A DNA stretch of 64,000 nucleotides. Source: Balaenoptera acutorostrata. Lineage: Eukaryota > Chordata > Mammalia > Artiodactyla > Balaenopteridae. Each line of letters starts with the position of its first letter. Position 1 is the stretch's first letter. Under the pieces are notes generated by a model. That model was not told where the DNA came from and did not search any database. It saw nothing but the letters and a program-made list of their open reading frames with translations. The stretch is from NCBI RefSeq assembly GCF_949987535.1, contig NC_080067.1, positions 9,799,654-9,863,653 on the forward strand, in the 5' to 3' direction. This document shows, piece after piece, positions 24,237-37,100 of this stretch. The position numbers and the translations under genes are program-made.

Positions 24237-25085
24237 TTTTATTTTGAAATATTTTAGACTTTCAGAAGAGTTACGAAAACAGGACTTTCCAGCCAACTTC
24301 TCCTAATAGTAACACCTTATATAACCCCATAGTATAATTTCCAAAACTAAGAAATTAACATTGGTATAGTACTGTTAACTATAGTATGGTACTGATTTTA
24401 TGCAGGTTTCACCAATTTTTCTCCTAATTCCCTTTTCTGTTTCAGCACCCAGCCTCGGAACCCACATTGCATTTATCGTCATGTCTCTTTAGTCTTCCCC
24501 AGTGTGTGATAGTTCTTAGGTCTTCCTTTGTCTTTCATGATCTTGAGACTTGGGAAAAGTACCGGTCAGTTATGTTGTAGAATATCTCTCAATTTGGGCT
24601 TGTCTGAGGCTTTCTTATGATCAGGTTGAGGTTAAGCACTCTTGGGAAGGATACTACAGAGGTGATGTCCTCAGTGTATCTTTTTTTTTTTTTTTTTTTT
24701 AAATTTTTTTTTATAGCTACTTTATTTATTTATTTTTGGCTGTGTTGGGTCTTAGGTTCGTGCGAGGGCTTTCTCTGGTTACGGCAAGCGGGGGCCACTC
24801 TTCATCGCGGTGCGGGGACCGCTCTTCATCGCGGTGCGCGGGCCTCTCACTATCGCAGCCCCTCCCGTTGCGGGGCACAGGCTCCAGACGCGCAGGCTCA
24901 GTAGTTGTGGCTCACGGGCCCAGCTGCTCCGTGGCATGTGGGATCTTCCCAGACCAGGGCTCGAACCCGTGTCCCCTGCATTAGCAGGCAGATTCTCAAC
25001 CACTGCGCCGCCAGGGAAGCCCCCTCAGTGTATCTTATCAGTAGTGCATGATATCTTATTACTGGTAAGGTGGCTGATTATTTAT
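24237..25085 (-). mobile_element. Ancient L1M 3' region, split by a SINE
   Basis: 'agttacgaaaacaggacttt', 'ttatcgtcatgtctctttag', 'tctcaatttgggcttgtctg' and 'ggaaggatactacagaggtg' follow reversed L1M 3' UTR. The order resumes after the SINE with 'gtagtgcatgatatcttatt'. Confidence 0.75.
24683..25022 (-). mobile_element. Long CHR-type SINE with an internal 24-base duplication
   Basis: A full-length minus-strand copy with a perfect 14-base target-site duplication CCTCAGTGTATCTT (24669-24682 and 25023-25036). A segment with the core CTCTTCATCGCGGTGCG occurs twice in tandem (24798-24814 and 24822-24838). The tail is interrupted by GTAGCTAT. Confidence 0.95.
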
Positions 25086-25104
25086 TTACCATCTAATTTT
25101 TAAA

Positions 25105-25640
25105 TTCAGGTGAGATTTGCATAACATAAAATTAACCATTCTGAAGTGAACAATTCAGTGGCATTTGGTACATTGACAGTGTTGTGTAACCCAACAGCTC
25201 TGTCTAGTTCCAAAACATTTTCATCACCCTCCAAAAGGAAATCTGTACCCATTAATCAGTTGCTCCCAATTTCCCCCATCTCTCAGCGCCCCCATCCCCA
25301 ATCTGTCTCTACGGTTTACTAATTCTGGATATTTCATATAAATGGAATCATGCCATAAGTGTTCTTTTGTTTCTGGCTTCTTTCACTTAGTATAGTGTTT
25401 TCAATGTTCATCCATATTTTAGCATTTATCTAGTACTTCATTTCTTTTTATGGCTGAATAACATTTCATAGTATGTATATAACACAATTTATCCATTCGT
25501 CTGTTGATGGACATTTGGGCTGTTTCTGTCTTTTGGCTGTGGTGAATAGTGCTGCTGTGAGTAAACACGCATGTACATGTATTTGTTGAATTGTTGGATC
25601 ATATGGTGATTCTAACAAACTTTCTGGTTCAGGTATTCTT
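25105..25640 (-). mobile_element. Ancient L1M 3' region
   Basis: 'cttcacttagtatagtgttt', 'ttcatccatattttagcatt', 'cgtctgttgatggacatttg' and 'gtgaatagtgctgctgtgag' are classic reversed L1M 3' sequence. It abuts another L1M piece and could be part of a rearranged single element. Confidence 0.8.
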
Positions 25641-27285
25641 TACTTTTTCTGGTTTTCATTTGATTGATTTTAATTTTCGTATAGAATAATAAGGTACCAC
25701 AAAATTCGGAGCAAAAATATTTTTTGTGGATTTTACATGTCAGAGTGAGTTATGTTTTAAAACCTGGAGGTATTTGTCATTCTGATTGAGCTATTTTTTT
25801 CCGGATTTGATTGTTGACAGACTTTACCTATTTTTCCCATTTATAATGATAACAAGATACAGTGCTAGAGTCCATGAGTTTTAATGTATTTTATGTATTA
25901 TCAGGTGATGTTGTATTGCTTTGTCCTTATTTTGGACAGTTTATCTCTCAACTACAGAAAATTTACTGGTTTAAGGAAACATCTGTAACAAATATCCCAA
26001 AGAACAGTGTAAGGAAGCTTTTCATACTTTTAAATATATTTTTCATTTCAGATTTGAGATTTTTTTATGTAGTTTTGAACCTTCCTTTGTAATGATTTAT
26101 TTTCACAAGATAGATATATGTAATGTAGTCTTGATTTTAAAAATTACTTTATACTTTTCCATATAGCAGATAGAGAAAGGAGGAATGATAATTCTACTCG
26201 AAACTTGATAAGATGGCAAATGAGAAAGAATAGAACAGATCTATTAAGGCTGTTCCTTAGTCCAGTTTTCCTTAATCTTGAGTAACTGGGAAACTTGTGT
26301 GTAGTCCCTGAATATTTTCCACCAAAGAGGAGTATGAGTTGGTTCTTCAGCGGCTTAAACTAAATCTTTGGTCTTTAGGTTATCTTGTTCCAAAAAGACC
26401 AGTCTTTTATGCCAAACTCTGTTGGCCCAGGAAATCTCCCTTTCCCCACTGGTAGGTAGCTCTGGCAGACCTGAAGCTTTCCAGTAGAGTCAAAGGGGCC
26501 TTGAACTTCTGGTTTGGGTGAGAGTTTCATTTCTGGCATTTACAGCTTTCTTGGGCTTTAAGCTCTAGAATAAAACTCATGGCCTACTCTTGATCTAACA
26601 ATAGACGTCTGATGTTGACACTGATCTGTAGCCCAATGCTCTTCATTGTAGTGGGGAGGAAAATTTGGAATTTTTATGGAAGATGAGTAAATTAATGGAC
26701 AGAGTATTTGAGAACAACTTGAAGCTACAGAAACTTTTTGTTTCTGATAGCAGTTCTCAAAAATCAAGTGGTACTATGAGGTCCAGACTTACAGGTCTGG
26801 TGATGTGACTTAGGGTAGGGAGATACCTCTGAAGAGGTAGCATTTATCCCCTAGATTAATGTCACTCCATTTCTAGTGTGTAGACGAGGGGAGCAGATTT
26901 AAACTTAATACTCTTGTTACTTGCAGTTTAGGTTTTTTTCTCTCCTCTCCCCCATGTCTGGGTCCTCTGGTAGTTAATTGTCTAATGATTTGCAGTGTCA
27001 CTTGGTTGTCAAACTTCCTCAGACCATTGCTGAGGTTTGGGCAGCTGGGGTGATGACAGGTAAACATGGGGCTGCACATTTGGGAACTGGAGTGTCTGTA
27101 TTCCGGGATGCTTGCTGATAACAAAGCTGTATATACTTATTAACATTTTTTCTGTTTTGAGAAACTCATTCTTATTTTTTTAGAATTGGAAATGTGCTAC
27201 TTTTTTGAGTGTTCAATTTTTAAATGAAAATATTTCTGAATTTTAGAAATGTAAAGAGATTTAAATGTTTAAGAATTCTTTAGGT
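25641..27285. other. Unique sequence
   Basis: A weak exon-like segment at 25905-26008 is listed under findings. No other gene or repeat is recognised in these 1.6 kb. Confidence 0.4.
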
Positions 27286-27286
27286 A

Positions 27287-27683
27287 CAACATGGTGACTG
27301 TATAGTTAATAATACTGTATTGTGTATTTGAAAGTTGCGAAGAGAGTAGATCTAAGAAGTTCTCAGCACAAGAAAAAAAACTGGTAACTGTGCTAATGGA
27401 TGTTAACTAGATTTATCATGGTCATTTTGCAGTATATACTAACACTGCTGTGTATAAAATAAATAAGCTACAAGGATATACTGTACAACACAGGGAATAT
27501 AGCCAATATTTTATAATAACTATAAATGGAATATAACGTTTAAAAATTGTTGTATACCTGAAACATATTGTTTATCAACTATACCTCAATAAAAAAATTG
27601 AAAAAAATACTAATATTGACTCATTATATGGTACACCTGCAAGCACTATAATGTTATGTCAGTTATATCTCAATAAAAAAAGT
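27287..27683 (+). mobile_element. L1 3' end, with a second terminal fragment
   Basis: 'acaacatggtgactgtatag', 'ggatatactgtacaacacag' and 'tgtttatcaactatacctca' followed by an A run form an L1 3' end. A second terminal piece ('gttatatctcaataaaaaaa') follows at 27605-27683. Confidence 0.8.
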
Positions 27684-27749
27684 TAAAAAAATTCTTTTAA
27701 TTCAAATGAATTGGATAACTCACTTTTACTGTTAACAGTAATACTTGAC

Positions 27750-28034
27750 GGGACTTTACTGGTGGCACAGTGGTTAAGAATCCGCCTGCCAATGCAGGAG
27801 ACACTGGTTCGAGCCCTGGTCTGGGAAGATCCCGCATGCCGCGGAGCAACTAAGCCTGTGCGCCACAACTACTGAGCCTGCGCTCTAGAGCCCGCGAGCC
27901 ACAACTACTGAAGCCCGTGAGCCTAGAGCCTGTGCTCCGCAACAACAGAAGCCACCGCAATGAGAAGCCCACGCACTGCAACGAAGAGTAGCAGCCAAAA
28001 ATAAATAAATAAATAAATTTATGGGAAAAAAAAA
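27750..28034 (+). mobile_element. Long CHR-type SINE (ggttaagaatccgcc subtype), internally shortened
   Basis: The tRNA head and body are present, but the segment between 'acgaagagtag' and 'cagccaaaaataaataa' is missing, so the copy is about 30 bases short. The flanking duplication is short (ACTTGAC at 27743-27749 and 28035-28041). Confidence 0.93.
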
Positions 28035-28041
28035 ACTTGAC

Positions 28042-28560
28042 TAAGGACATCATCTAGTTTTTGAAAAAGGGATGATAAAAAATTCTTGATTTTTATTAAC
28101 AAGGAAAATTACATGCAGCAATCCCAAGAATAGTAGTTACCCTGTTTTTTACTGTTAGCGAGTGACTGAATTGATCTGATAGAATCAGGAGTACTATAAT
28201 AAAATGAAAATTTCATATGTGAACACATTACAAAATCTGAATGCTTCTTTAGTCAGAAGGTGGGATTGCTTTGTAGAATGAAGTTTAAAGGGAATTTGAT
28301 AATCAGAGATGCTGTACCTTAAGTCACTGTTATAACACATTCACCACTTTACACGTTAAGCCACCAACTAAGACTTCAGAATTACATCCGTGGGTACATG
28401 CATTAAAGATGATCCCTCTGAAAAAAAAGGGAATAACATTCCTTGAGCAACTTTAAATCAGGTGTAAAGAGGGGAGTACTTTCATAAATACAGAGCCGCT
28501 GTGTGGAAGCCCTGCTTTGAGGTCTGGGAATAAATTCAGAAGTGTGATATATTGTTTTCT
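28042..28560. other. Unique sequence
   Basis: No feature recognised. Confidence 0.4.
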
Positions 28561-28563
28561 TTT

Positions 28564-28913
28564 TTTAAAAAATAAATTTATTTATTTAGTTTTGGCTTCG
28601 TCGGGTCTTCGTTGCTGCGCGCGGGCTTTCTCTAGTTGCTGCAAGCGGGGGTTACTCTTTGTTGCGGCTCACGGGCTTATTGCGGTGGCTTCTCTTGTTG
28701 CGGAGCACAGGCTCTAGGCACGTGGGCTTCAGTAGTTGCAGCACGTGGGGTCAGTAGTTGTGGCATGCGGGCTCTAGAGCGCAGGCTCAGTAGCTGTGGC
28801 GCACGGGCTTAGTTGCTCCGCGGCATGTGGGATATTCCCGGACCAGGGCTCAAACCCATGTCCCCTGCATTGGCAGGCAGATTCTTAACCACTGCGCCAC
28901 CAGGGGAATCCCG
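28564..28913 (-). mobile_element. Long CHR-type SINE (ggttaagaatccgcc subtype)
   Basis: The minus strand runs from GGGATTCCCCTGGTGGCGCA to an A-rich tail, with an approximate 11-base TGTTTTCTTTT-like flanking repeat. It contains 'ggcttcagtagttgcagcac' and a second similar unit, the characteristic long body. Confidence 0.92.
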
Positions 28914-29150
28914 TGTTTTCTTTTCTTTAAAGAAATCTATTTGGCTTGTCTAGAGTATTCTTTCTCCCCCGTCCCCTCCTCTCTCACTTCCTTGTGAATT
29001 TTTCCTTATGAGTAGGAAAGAAGTAAAAATTGTTTTTACCCATTTGAAATTATTGCTTTATTATATTTATTACTTTTAAAAAATGTGTTAAACTGATAAA
29101 TAAAAAATGTCTTATTTAATCATATGCCTGTGTGTGTGCATATATCCATC
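28914..29150. other. Unique AT-rich sequence
   Basis: Nothing recognised. Confidence 0.4.
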
Positions 29151-29154
29151 ATAA

Positions 29155-29640
29155 TCACCAGAATCCAGCCATTTCTACTACCTCCACCCCATTCCAAGCA
29201 TCATTATCTCTCACCTGGACTCTGCAGAAGCCTGTTAGCTGATGTCTTATACTGTCCTCCCTCACCAACAAGTTCATTCTCTACATAGCACCAAAGTGAT
29301 TTTTGGTGTTGAATGTCAGAGCAGGCTACCCCAGAATTCCACTTGTTTATTCATGAATTTCTAAGCTCTTAGGATTAGCTTCAAGGCTGTACTTCACTTG
29401 ACTTCCCTAAAACCTCATCTCTTGCATTCCCCGACTGCAGTCACAGTGGCCTCAGCGATGTTCCTCGGACTTTGTGCGTCTGCCCCATTGCAGGGTCTTT
29501 GCACTCGCCCTTCCCTTTGTCTGGAAAGCTCTTCCCTTAGGTAAACACAGGGCTCTTTTCCTCGGTTTCTTCAGGTTTCTGCAAGTATCACCTCGTCAGG
29601 GAGGTCTTCTCTGGTTCAGGGAGGAGATCTGCATCTAGAT
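29155..29640 (+). mobile_element. L2 relic
   Basis: 'catcattatctctcacctgg', 'aagcctgttagctgatgtct', 'gcagggtctttgcactcgcc' and 'tgtctggaaagctcttccct' follow L2 ORF2/3' sequence. Confidence 0.75.
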
Positions 29641-31770
29641 AATAGATTTACTATGAGAATGGGTTCTCTCAGGGAGAGAACCCTTCTCTTCTCTTCTCTG
29701 GAGAAGGTAGAGCTAGGTCTAAAAAGGAAGCTAAAGAGAGACGGTTACTTTGTTGAAATGGATGCCTTCATCCATTATAGGAAAAAGAAGTCTTATGAGA
29801 AGATCTATCCCTTTACTCTAAATGTCAGTTCTAGTAATGTCTAGATAGTGGATTTAGTAGCCGAAGTGGTCGCTGCATGAACAGAAGTAGAGCTACCAGT
29901 TCCTGACAGCTGCGAGTCAGCCTCTGGGCATCTTGCTAAATTTTCAAATATAATTATACAGTAGACTTCCTTTAACAAATTCTGTGTTCCCAGCTATAAT
30001 TATAACTGCTTTTCCTGCCTATAGCCTGTTCTTTGTCTTACTACTCTCCTCCTCATCTCCCCCTGCTGGTTAGAATTATCCTCTGGTCCTTTGGGATCTG
30101 AGAAAATAGGAAGCTTTTACTGCAATTTTCTTTCCTAAGCATAGACTTACCAGTGCACACCAAATTCCTTCTTTCCATTCTAGTCTAAAATACATTTCCA
30201 GTTATAAGATATAGTGTTTTAACGTACAAGCTAGCAATATTCTATATTAAAGTAATTTTTATTTTCAAAGAATATGAAGATACAAATGAAGTACATTGTA
30301 AACTCTCTATGCAACTGCCAGAAAATGACCATCACAGCTTATCCAGTGCTCCATGTCATAGTTAAGACTCTTTAGACCAAGAGTTGTTGTTGTTTAATAA
30401 ATTAAGGTTTGTAACCAAAAGTGAAGTCATCATAAATCCTACAACCATAATCCTGCAAGGGTTTCCAGGACTCATCGTGACAGTAATTGGTAAAACCAGA
30501 AATATGAGTGGGATTTCCTGTTTTCTCATCTGTTTTTATCACCCAAATATCCATTGTGAAAATAAATCACTTTAAACAATGATCTATTGTCCTTTACAAA
30601 TATATTGTAGTTTTCTGGTGATAAACTTCAAGGATATATTTCCATGTCATTTAGATTATATTCTAAGTCATTTTAATTAATGTCTTTCTTAAGAAATAAC
30701 TAAAATGTATAGATTTCTGAATGTGCAGAAGAAGAGATACGCTTGAACTTTTAGCTTGCAGGGGAAGTAGTCCAGAAGGAATTATGGACCTGTGTCAATT
30801 ATACATTGTTATATGTATCTTTCGTCACTAACTTATTCGCTAAAAATACTTGAGTATTTGTTTTGTGTCAGGCACTGTACTAGTTGCCAGTTTACTGAGG
30901 TCTTAGTTTGAAAAACTAGATTAAAAAGGTATGCTTATAATGGTTGAGATATACGTGGGAATAAACAATAGTGTATTCAGTTGCCTATTAAAATAATTCT
31001 GTGTATTCTGGATAGCTTTAAATATTATACATAGGACTTCTCTTATACAGTAATTGGTTGACACTTTTTGACCTCAGTGTAAGACTGCAGTATTTAATGA
31101 ATAAACAAGGAGAATAAAGTTTTGATAAATAAGGCATCTTCTTGAAACTTATAAGCTTGAAGCCTTTTAGCATGAAATTGACAGGTGTTCCTTTCGTGAA
31201 AGAGTAAGTGAATAACGTTATGTTTTCATGCTTACAGGTCCTCGTCCTGTCATAGGAATAATAGTCTTGAAAAGCAGAGCTTTGGAATTCACTGTTCTGA
31301 GAGATGTCTCCTTATCAGTATGATTTCATGCTCACGTGGGGAGGCTTCAGGCTGAGGAATGAGATTAGATTTGCAGGGGAAGAATATTTGCTGTCCTCGT
31401 TGCTTTGGTTTCTAAGGAATGCTTACCCCTTAGCCTCAAATGTGCTGTGGTATTAGCTACTTCAAAATAGATTACTCAAGACTCTTTATTTGGAAAACCT
31501 TCAGTATGCATCGTGATGCATTACTTGCGATAAAAAAATGAGGCTACAATTATATGAAACAAAACACTACAGCTGCTGACAGATGTCATTAACAGCTTTC
31601 TCAAACACGGGTCCTTCAAAAGGACCTGCTACACATCTGATGTGGTGAGTTAGGGTCATTAATTCAAGATGGGCTACTGTTGTCCAATACATTTGTTGTT
31701 GGTGGTTTTTTTTTTTTTTTTTGGCTTTAGCCTTTTGATAATTTATTGGGACCTTGATGTTTGATCTAGT
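29641..31770. other. Unique sequence with a small L2/MIR-like trace
   Basis: 30848-30895 ('cttgagtatttgttttgtgt', 'caggcactgtact') resembles a reversed L2/MIR end. A T17 run lies near 31708. No gene is recognised. Confidence 0.4.
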
Positions 31771-31789
31771 CTAAAAACTATTCTTCTGA

Positions 31790-32165
31790 ATTACAATTAA
31801 TAAATGTAGAGGGAATGAGGGAAAGAGTAAATCACCGTGGTAAACACGACAGTAAGAGTCGTTGTAGGCAAGATCCATTCATGGATGCCAGAAACGGGGA
31901 AAGTTTGAGGAGAAACAGAATGTTTCCAGAGTCTAAAAGTATCTCTCCAGGATGTTTAATAATTACAAAGAGAAACATAGTAACTTTACAGAGGCGAAAG
32001 CTGGCAGTGTTGAACCAATGTTAATTTTATGTTTTGATAACTGTGCTATAATTATTACATACGATGTTAATATTAGAGGAACCCAGGTGAACAGTACGTG
32101 GGAACTCTGTACTATTTTTGCAACTTTTCTATAAGCATAAAATTATTTCAAAGAAGTTTTTAAAA
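31790..32165 (+). mobile_element. Ancient L1M 3' end
   Basis: 'aaccaatgttaattttatgt', 'tttgataactgtgctataat', 'gtgggaactctgtactattt' and 'gcaacttttctataagcata' follow the L1M 3' terminus in forward orientation. Confidence 0.75.
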
Positions 32166-34045
32166 GCCCATTCTTCTGGAAATCTGATGTAGTGCTCTCA
32201 CGCTTATCCTGTGAGACCGTAAAAGGTGCTCCTTTATTGTAATGAAGTGTCTTTGGTTTCAGAAATAATTATCTTGGACGTAGTTCAGGGTAGACATCTA
32301 TTAGAACACGTTTTGCTCAGTATCCTGTTGCTGACTGTCATTTGTTACCACGTTTCTCCGAATCATCTTTTAATAACAATTGTAGAAATACCCAAGTTGT
32401 GTAAGTTGTTTAGAGATGTTAACTGATCTCTGCTGTAGTCAGTGAACTAGTCTATGGAAGAATTTGAAGATCAGAAGTAGATGACATCTAAAAGTGACAC
32501 CAAAAGTGAATAAATAGGAGGTATCTGGGGTTGTGTGCCATCGTGATTTTACACACGTGTACAAAAATGTGGCCGCGTTTCCAAGATGTAAAATGTAAGT
32601 TATACAGTGTTCTAAATGTTTGTCCTTTTCCATACAAACTGTACTTTAAATGCGTTTCAGCTATGAGAGAAGAAATCTCTGGGAAGTGGGCCACGGAATG
32701 AACTTTCTATTCAAGTTTGTAAATATTACAGCAGCAGGTCACTTGTCGTCCATTTGAGATTAGAGCCACATAATAGACTTTCTCAATAAAAATCTATACT
32801 GCCACTGTCTGTGTATGGAAAACCATTAGTTGTAGTTGCACAGAGGAGGCTTATGCCTGCTGTTGCAAATACCACTGACAACCTAAACTTACTGAGGTCA
32901 GTGGCTCTGTTACTTTGCAAGAAAAATTTCCATCTAGAATAGTGCCTGATGATAAATTAATATTGACTGAGTGAATGAATGAACACTGAAGACTGTATAA
33001 GGTGGATGTCCCTATTAAATGTAAAATTCAAATGTCTACAGTGATGCAACTCTAGTGTTGAACGCTCAGAATCCAAGCCATCAAAGTGGCAGTTTTCTTG
33101 AGAATTAACTCCTTTCTACAAATCTACACTTGCTCTAAAGGGCATCTCAAATTTCATGTTTGGGAATTTAACGATACTATGAATATTTCCGTACCAGGGT
33201 TTGTTTCATTGTGTTTCAGCAGCAGGCTGGATTCTGGTGATGGCAGGGCATACATAGCCCCCAGAACGTTCCTTAGAGAGTTGACAATTGTGTTTTTCCC
33301 AAGAAGTTGAGATTAGGGGAATAGAGAGGGTGAATGAAGCATTCTCCTGTTTCAGTAAGTCTTGGCAATCTTGTTAAAATTATTCTAACCCGAAAATATT
33401 TCCAAAATACAGGTATTAGTATTATTTACATCGTAAAGATTATTTAATGGCATAACCAATTTGTGTCATTAGCCAGTTTAAAACATACTCTTTAGAGTAA
33501 TACATATGAATATATTTATTGGAATATACATACTGAAATGAATATCTTCTGCTTTGTTAAAAAGTTGTTGATTTTACATTGTTACAATTCTTTGATTTTG
33601 CAGACCTCATTACCCCTCTTTGACAGAAGGGTGTACTTTAAAAATGTCATGTTTTCACTGGTTTAATAAGTGATTCCTCTTCTCCCCATCATGGCATATT
33701 ATGTTTATCCTAGTCATTGCATCTTTTCAAAGTCATTTATAAAAGGTAATGAGTCTCTTAAAAAGTAGATTTGGTTCGCCTACTTGGAACTCTTTGGAGA
33801 AGTAACCACGTGCAGTTGGCTGGGGGAAGCAGGGAAGGTTAATTTTTTCTGCCTTTAAGTACTAGAGAATGTCCACAGGAAACTAAAATTGCTCAGTCTC
33901 ATTTAATGTTTTGCGGTTTTTATAGTGTCTAAAGTAACCATTAATACTAGGTAGAAGAAAGTATTTGTAATTTTATTTTCTATGAGGAACATAGGCTTTA
34001 TATTAAAAATATGTGGTTCTAATGTTATATGATACAAACATTCAT
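32166..34045. other. Unique sequence
   Basis: A small L2-like end lies at 32938-32985 ('tgactgagtgaatgaatgaa'). No gene is recognised. Confidence 0.4.
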
Positions 34046-34049
34046 TCTG

Positions 34050-34390
34050 GTTTAAAACTTAGGGCAGATTGGAAAGTCGGTGAGATTGGAAAGTCGGTGG
34101 GGGGTTTGGTCCTAGCTCTGCCAGATAGCGTCTCTGTGATCTTGAACAAGTCAATTTGTCTTTCTGAATCTCATTTTTTTTTTCTCATGTGTAAAATACT
34201 GAAGTTAAGAATAACTCTGTCCACTGTGTGGTTTGTGAGGGTTACCTCAACTAAACATGATAATGTGTCTGTGGTAACACCCAGCACGGGGTCAGGTTGC
34301 CCAGCTCCACTTCAGGTCTGTGAACAGCGCCTCCTGGAGGCGAGCTGAGCACCGTGCCTGGAGTACAGTGGCCGCGCTCAGTCGGCTCTG
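34050..34390 (+). mobile_element. MIR SINE with local expansions
   Basis: 'tcctagctctgccagatagc', 'gatcttgaacaagtcaattt', 'catgtgtaaaatactgaagt' and 'accgtgcctggagtacagtg' follow MIR order. Within it the 17-base unit AGATTGGAAAGTCGGTG is duplicated in tandem (34066-34082 and 34083-34099). Confidence 0.72.
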
Positions 34391-35007
34391 GTTTTCTGAT
34401 GAAAAGATGCCTGTGAAAGGGTGTTGTGAGCTGTAGTACTGGAAAAAACAGAAAGCCCAAAAATACTTAAATGTTAAAACATGATTAACCAAATAGATGC
34501 AGAATAGATATCACAAACCCCAAATCTGTACAAACTAACTCATTGAGGTCTTACTTAATAATTAATACTACCTGATTTTGAACCAATAAAAAAAAGTAAT
34601 ACCATGTAATACTATTTGCAAGCAATGGATTTTGGGCTATTTCAGATCATTTCTTTTTATTCTTTTTTTGCGGGGGAAAAAGTCATTAGTCTGCATTTAT
34701 AATCAGGACTAGCTTCCTGTAACATTATTTATTTTAACTTTTTATTTATAGATTTTGAAATTTACAATTCTAAATACAGCAATAGTAAGGCACTGCATTT
34801 TTGCAGGAAACAAAAAGCACAATTAACATAAAGTCAGAGCCAGCCACAAATAAAATATTCCAGCAAACTGTGTAAGGGGAAAAAAATGCTCTGGGAAGCA
34901 GATGCCAAGAAATGTTGCAAAGGTGGCCTTATTACACTGGAAAGAAAAGAATACAGAAGGATTAGTAGTAATCGGAGGAGGAGGAGGAGGAAGGTAGGGA
35001 GCAAAGA
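34391..35007. other. Unique sequence with a GGA tract
   Basis: A (GGA)n tract lies at about 34974-34992. Nothing else is recognised. Confidence 0.5.
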
Positions 35008-35235
35008 ATGGTGAATGCGTGCTCCCTAAGTGGCAGGCACTGTTAGCTCTAAGCACTTCATGCAGAGTCTCACATCTAAGCCTCCCAGCTACTTTATAAG
35101 TTAGGTCCCCACTTTACAGATGAAGTAGCTGAGGCACAGAGAATGTGAAGTAATTTTTCCTAAAACATTATATCCAGGATACAGACTCAGGCTTTTTGGC
35201 TCTGGAAGTCATGCTCTTACCTACTCTGTGTCCTG
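35008..35235 (-). mobile_element. MIR SINE
   Basis: 'aagtggcaggcactgttagc', 'ctaagcacttcatgcagagt', 'cactttacagatgaagtagc', 'tgaggcacagagaatgtgaa' and 'cagactcaggctttttggct' are a nearly complete reversed MIR. Confidence 0.88.
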
Positions 35236-37058
35236 CATCACTACCATCTACTTAACAATGCAGATGACGCTCAGAATGTAGTTTGTATATATTTTGTGAA
35301 GAAGTTTTAAATGGTATCATGGGGTTCTCTCCGAGGTATTGATTTGGCCCTTTAGAAAAGTAATTGGTTCATTGATGGGCTCCCTGGTATCCTCAGAAAT
35401 AATAACCCCCTCAAGAATACCTTAGTGGTAAGACCTTAACTGTCTTTCTAGATGGATTTTTTTTTAACATTCCCTCCATGTATGCATAAAGTGTATTATT
35501 ACATATAATAATTTCATTTACATACTTCTAACTTTTAATAATTATCAACACAAGTAAATAGATGAAAGGAACGCATAGGGATGGTAAAGTGTAGGATTAT
35601 ATCACCAATGTTTTAGGCAGGGATTGTTTATGAATTTTTGTACTTCCTGACAGACTATGCTGTGCCTAATGAGAGTATTTTATTTCTTTAATAGAATCTC
35701 ACGTAGTAGGGGCTTAATATCTAATTGATTGCATTATTCTAGGTATAGAAATAATGAAACTCACGTAGTTCTTTCTTTGTGAAAATATTTTACTTCAAAT
35801 ATTTCCTTTCTGCTTGACAAAAGAGCATTGGATTTTTGCTTTAAAGAAAAAACTGTGATTTTTTTTTTGGTTTTATTTTTATTTTTTAGCCTGGACTGTG
35901 GCAGAATCAAATGACCAATAGTTTCTGATGACTAACACCTGTTCTTTTTTTTAACTGCAAAATTCTTAAAAAGGTATGGTGACTAAATTATCTTATTCTT
36001 AGGCATGATGTTTTCCTTCTTTTTGTCTTCTAACTTTTATAGTGCTCTTTTTTATTGCAATATCCTTCTCAGCCCTAGGACCTAACTTCTAACATTAGCC
36101 AAATTCTAAAAGAGGTCCACTTTTCAGAGAAAATTTTGGTTGGAAGATTTTAGCCAGATCTCAGATTCCCTATCATAATTAAAAAATCTTTGAAGCAATT
36201 TTTATTGTTAGTTACCTTAATTCAGATTGCTAATCCTGGATTATTTTTCTCTTCAATTGATTATTTAAAAAAGATAGATAGTCTTACATTATCTTCCTTA
36301 ACTGCACCAAATGGCACCTGATTTAATAAGAAAGTTCTAACTGTATAAAGTACAAAAGTCAGAAAATATGTTGTGAAAGTGTAGAGTTTGGCATTTGTTG
36401 TTATTGTAGTGGGCTCAGCCTTCTCCCTCACCCCCATACATGTATCTCCTATATTGTATACCTCACCGTGGTCAAGAAGGCGGCCAGCTGTGTAACTTTG
36501 CTCTCAGCAGAGCGTATAATTGGCTAAAGCTGCAATGGCAAATATGTAGCTTACATGCATCCCCTTTCCTGTGCTTATTGTAGACATCTGCTCATGGCAT
36601 ACTTTCTTGCTTAGCCAAAGATAGTTTCATAATGTTCTGTATTTTAGGGAGCCATTACTGGTCAACCAGAGTTTCCATGTGAGAAAACCTATATGCTGTT
36701 GCTGGAATAGAGAGTTTGGGATGAGTACTAAAAGTTCTACATCTTCTCCCTTCATGCCTAGGATTTGATGTAGCCCAACATTAAGAGATCTTACTGTCTT
36801 AGATTGGTAAGTGTGTTAGCAGTTTAGTAACCTTCTAAGTATACTTAAACACACCTGAATTTAGCACAGCAAAATTGATCCCCTCGCCCCAAAACACCCT
36901 TTTTATGAAATATTCTGTTAGGAAACCTTCTTTAGATACCACTGCAGTTCATTTGTGGACAGCTCTTCTATAAATTTACACTCAAAAAGTTATCCTTGGT
37001 TAGGGATGGGGAATGGGCTGTGTCTTGTGATCTAACTCCAATTCATTGATAAGATTGA
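35236..37058. other. Unique sequence with a GC-richer block at 36395-36620
   Basis: The block has an open stretch of 57 codons on the plus strand bounded by AG-like ends, but no recognisable protein. It could be a conserved non-coding element or an old LTR. The rest is AT-rich with no feature. Confidence 0.35.
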
Positions 37059-37059
37059 T

Positions 37060-37100
37060 ATATTAGTCAGGTTTTACCAGAGAAATATATATAACTAATA

